The notes beneath the pieces are model-generated. The model ran no database searches and had not been told where the DNA came from. It saw nothing but the letters and a program-made list of their open reading frames with translations. From Porphyromonadaceae bacterium (lineage in GTDB: Bacteria; Bacteroidota; Bacteroidia; Bacteroidales; CAMTPD01): a stretch of 8,433 nucleotides of DNA. The stretch is taken from the NCBI GenBank assembly GCA_003447595.1, contig DLYT01000134.1, positions 307-8,739 on the forward strand, given 5' to 3'. The translations under genes and the position numbers were made by a program. Numbering within the stretch: the stretch's first letter is position 1; every line of letters starts with the position of its first letter. Shown here piece by piece: positions 7,042 to 8,433 of the stretch.

Positions 7042-8241
7042 TTATTTAGCATAAATCAATGGATATTCTATGTTTTCATGGCATTCATATTGCTCGGTAA
7101 TGCGCAACTGATCGGCATACAACGATACAAGCTGACAGAAATAAACCAGTTTGTCGTCGAACGATACTTCACGCTGATAGGTAAAGTGCATAATGAAGTA
7201 AAATAAATGATAGCTCGATGCCGCAAACGAATTGTAAATCTCTCGCAGGTTTACCTCTTGCAAAACCTCCGACTGATCGGAGAGAAAGTTTGCAGGAATA
7301 GGAGCCGCCACATTACGAATCGCAGCCTTTACCTTATTACTGCGCTCCGTTATTCTGCGTATTGCTTTCAAGGCGTCATCAGACTCATGCAGATCATTGA
7401 CCGATAGTTTGATTCGGTAATTGGTTTGCGGTTCCATCCACACCGGATTCCTTTGCCCCAATCGTTGTCGGATATCTGTACGCTCCTCAAGTATATATTG
7501 ATCTTTCAAATACTTTAACTTGCGCACCTTCTCGAGCATCCGATTCTGATAATCGATCATATTGAGATAATCGATTACTTGCTTTTCTACTTCGATCAGG
7601 TTATGGTACGAGTCGTTGAGCTGTAGCTTTACATCTGTAACCACGTTTCTCATCTGTACATCCATCGCTACTTTGAAAAAGGTTGTTTGCTTCAAATCGA
7701 TGAGCTCTTCGCTTTTTCTGATCAGTAAGGATATATTTTTTCTTTTTTCATCAAGCCGTTTTAGTTTTGCCTTTTTAATCTGGAAGTTGGGTTCGGTCTT
7801 GTAGGTCAAGTCGAGATTTCTTTTCAAATCGACGACATTACGAACCGTACTTAACGCAATATTCTTCAAACAACGTTTTACCTCTCGGTAATAATTATAC
7901 TTGCGCTGTTCGTTAGTCTCTTTCAGATAATACTCAATGTTTTCGTTTACCCGATCAATAAAATCCTGAACGAACGAGATATTAATCTCTTCATTTACTT
8001 CGAGAACATCTTCGAAGAACTTGAGATAAACATCCTCCATTTCAAGAAAGTCACCTGTATCTCGAATTACACCATACTCTATCAAATGACGAATACGCTC
8101 TTCTTTGTACTCCATCAATTCAAGAGCATAATCGTACCGAAACGAAAGCGTTTTCCGTTTGGCAAACATCTCCTTGAGCAGAATCTTCTCTCGTTCGAGT
8201 GTTCGCACTAGCTCTTCAATCGATCTATACGTATTATTCAT
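7042..8241 (-). CDS. jetA: JetA-like (MukF/kleisin-type) subunit, first gene of the operon
   Basis: From the ATG at 8241 the protein has 399 residues. A GTG two codons upstream (8247) would give 401, but the ATG is the more usual start. No Shine-Dalgarno sequence is seen, only AT-rich DNA, as in Bacteroidota. Residues about 35-80 resemble a winged helix (YALELMEYKEERIRHLIEYG, then DTGDFLEMEDVY). The middle, about 90-260, is helical and highly charged, with coiled-coil character. The C-terminal part (about 330-399) is again compact, as expected for a kleisin domain contacting the opposite SMC head. These traits and the lead position before MukE- and MukB-like genes fit JetA/MksF, the subunit that closes the ATPase ring. 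It is shorter than type I JetA proteins as I recall them (nearer 500). There is no catalytic motif, so the call depends on architecture and context. Confidence 0.75.
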   Translation of the reverse strand: MNNTYRSIEELVRTLEREKILLKEMFAKRKTLSFRYDYALELMEYKEERIRHLIEYGVIRDTGDFLEMEDVYLKFFEDVLEVNEEINISFVQDFIDRVNENIEYYLKETNEQRKYNYYREVKRCLKNIALSTVRNVVDLKRNLDLTYKTEPNFQIKKAKLKRLDEKRKNISLLIRKSEELIDLKQTTFFKVAMDVQMRNVVTDVKLQLNDSYHNLIEVEKQVIDYLNMIDYQNRMLEKVRKLKYLKDQYILEERTDIRQRLGQRNPVWMEPQTNYRIKLSVNDLHESDDALKAIRRITERSNKVKAAIRNVAAPIPANFLSDQSEVLQEVNLREIYNSFAASSYHLFYFIMHFTYQREVSFDDKLVYFCQLVSLYADQLRITEQYECHENIEYPLIYAK

Positions 8242-8305
8242 ATTCACAAAGAAAACAATTTATTGCTAAAGAGTTATTTTCCGTAAGCCTACAAAACGAA
8301 CTTTA

Positions 8306-8336
8306 TTTGCTTTTCGTTTTATTTTTGATACTTTTG
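8306..8336 (+). promoter_or_regulatory. Bacteroidota-type promoter for the divergent gene
   Basis: A -33 box TTTG (8306-8309) and a -7 box TACTTTTG (8329-8336, consensus TAnnTTTG) are separated by exactly 19 nt, the spacing typical of Bacteroides housekeeping sigma factor promoters. Transcription would begin near 8343 and give a leader of about 60 nt before the ATG at 8403. The promoter faces away from the jet-like operon. Confidence 0.65.
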
Positions 8337-8402
8337 ATCAAGATTCAAACAGACGTATACTAAACCGAAAATCACATATACCTTACTTCTAAATTTATTG
8401 CT

Positions 8403-8433
8403 ATGAAAAACCCTATTCGCACACTCTATATGG
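8403..8433 (+). CDS. Start of a divergently transcribed gene (partial, product unknown)
   Basis: An ATG at 8403 opens a frame reading MKNPIRTLYM up to the window edge. It lies about 60 nt downstream of the predicted start site of a consensus Bacteroidota promoter and in an AT-rich leader. Only ten codons are visible, so nothing can be said of function. The next ATG, at 8430, is an alternative start. Confidence 0.4.
   Translation, partial: MKNPIRTLYM

Noticed and set aside
8346..8376. Possible minus-strand promoter for the jet-like operon (TGTG, 19 nt, TCTGTTTG)
   Set aside because: Each box has one mismatch to the Bacteroidota consensus (TTTG and TAnnTTTG). With AT-rich DNA such near matches arise by chance, so it is not called as a feature.

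Overview
The window looks like a Bacteroidales (Bacteroidota) chromosome segment. The reasons are an excellent Bacteroidota-type promoter (TTTG, 19 nt, TAnnTTTG) near the right end, the absence of purine-rich Shine-Dalgarno sequences before the genes, moderate GC, and protein families common in that group. Species cannot be named from this sequence.

Layout from left to right. Bases 1-231 (minus strand) are the C-terminal piece of an IS66-family transposase. Its homology stops next to a perfect 12-bp inverted repeat (235-266). Bases 267-1224 hold no convincing gene. Inside this stretch is a degenerate tandem array with a strict 22-nt period (about 516-823), rich in hairpins and phased A-tracts. 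At 1225-1965 (plus) lies a protein tyrosine phosphatase of the Y_phosphatase3 type. It converges, with only a 3-bp gap, on a four-gene operon that fills the rest of the window on the minus strand (8241 down to 1969).

That operon has the order and protein architecture of a Wadjet (JetABCD, also called MksFEBG) condensin-like anti-plasmid system: a MukF/kleisin-like JetA, a MukE-like double winged-helix JetB, a 1222-aa SMC/MukB-like ATPase JetC with a very small hinge, and a TOPRIM nuclease JetD. The genes are tightly coupled: a 6-nt gap, a 17-nt overlap, then a TGATG stop-start overlap. In characterised relatives, JetABC forms an ATP-driven loop-extruding motor that senses small circular DNA, and JetD cleaves it. 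The catalytic residues of both engines (Walker A and B of JetC, E and DxD of JetD) are intact here, so the system looks functional. All four proteins look divergent or compact, and I cannot assign one of the known subtypes from sequence alone.

At the far right, a plus-strand promoter and the first 31 bases of a divergently transcribed gene share the 161-bp intergenic region with the start of the operon. The picture is an accessory defence operon with transposase debris and an unusual repeat array nearby.
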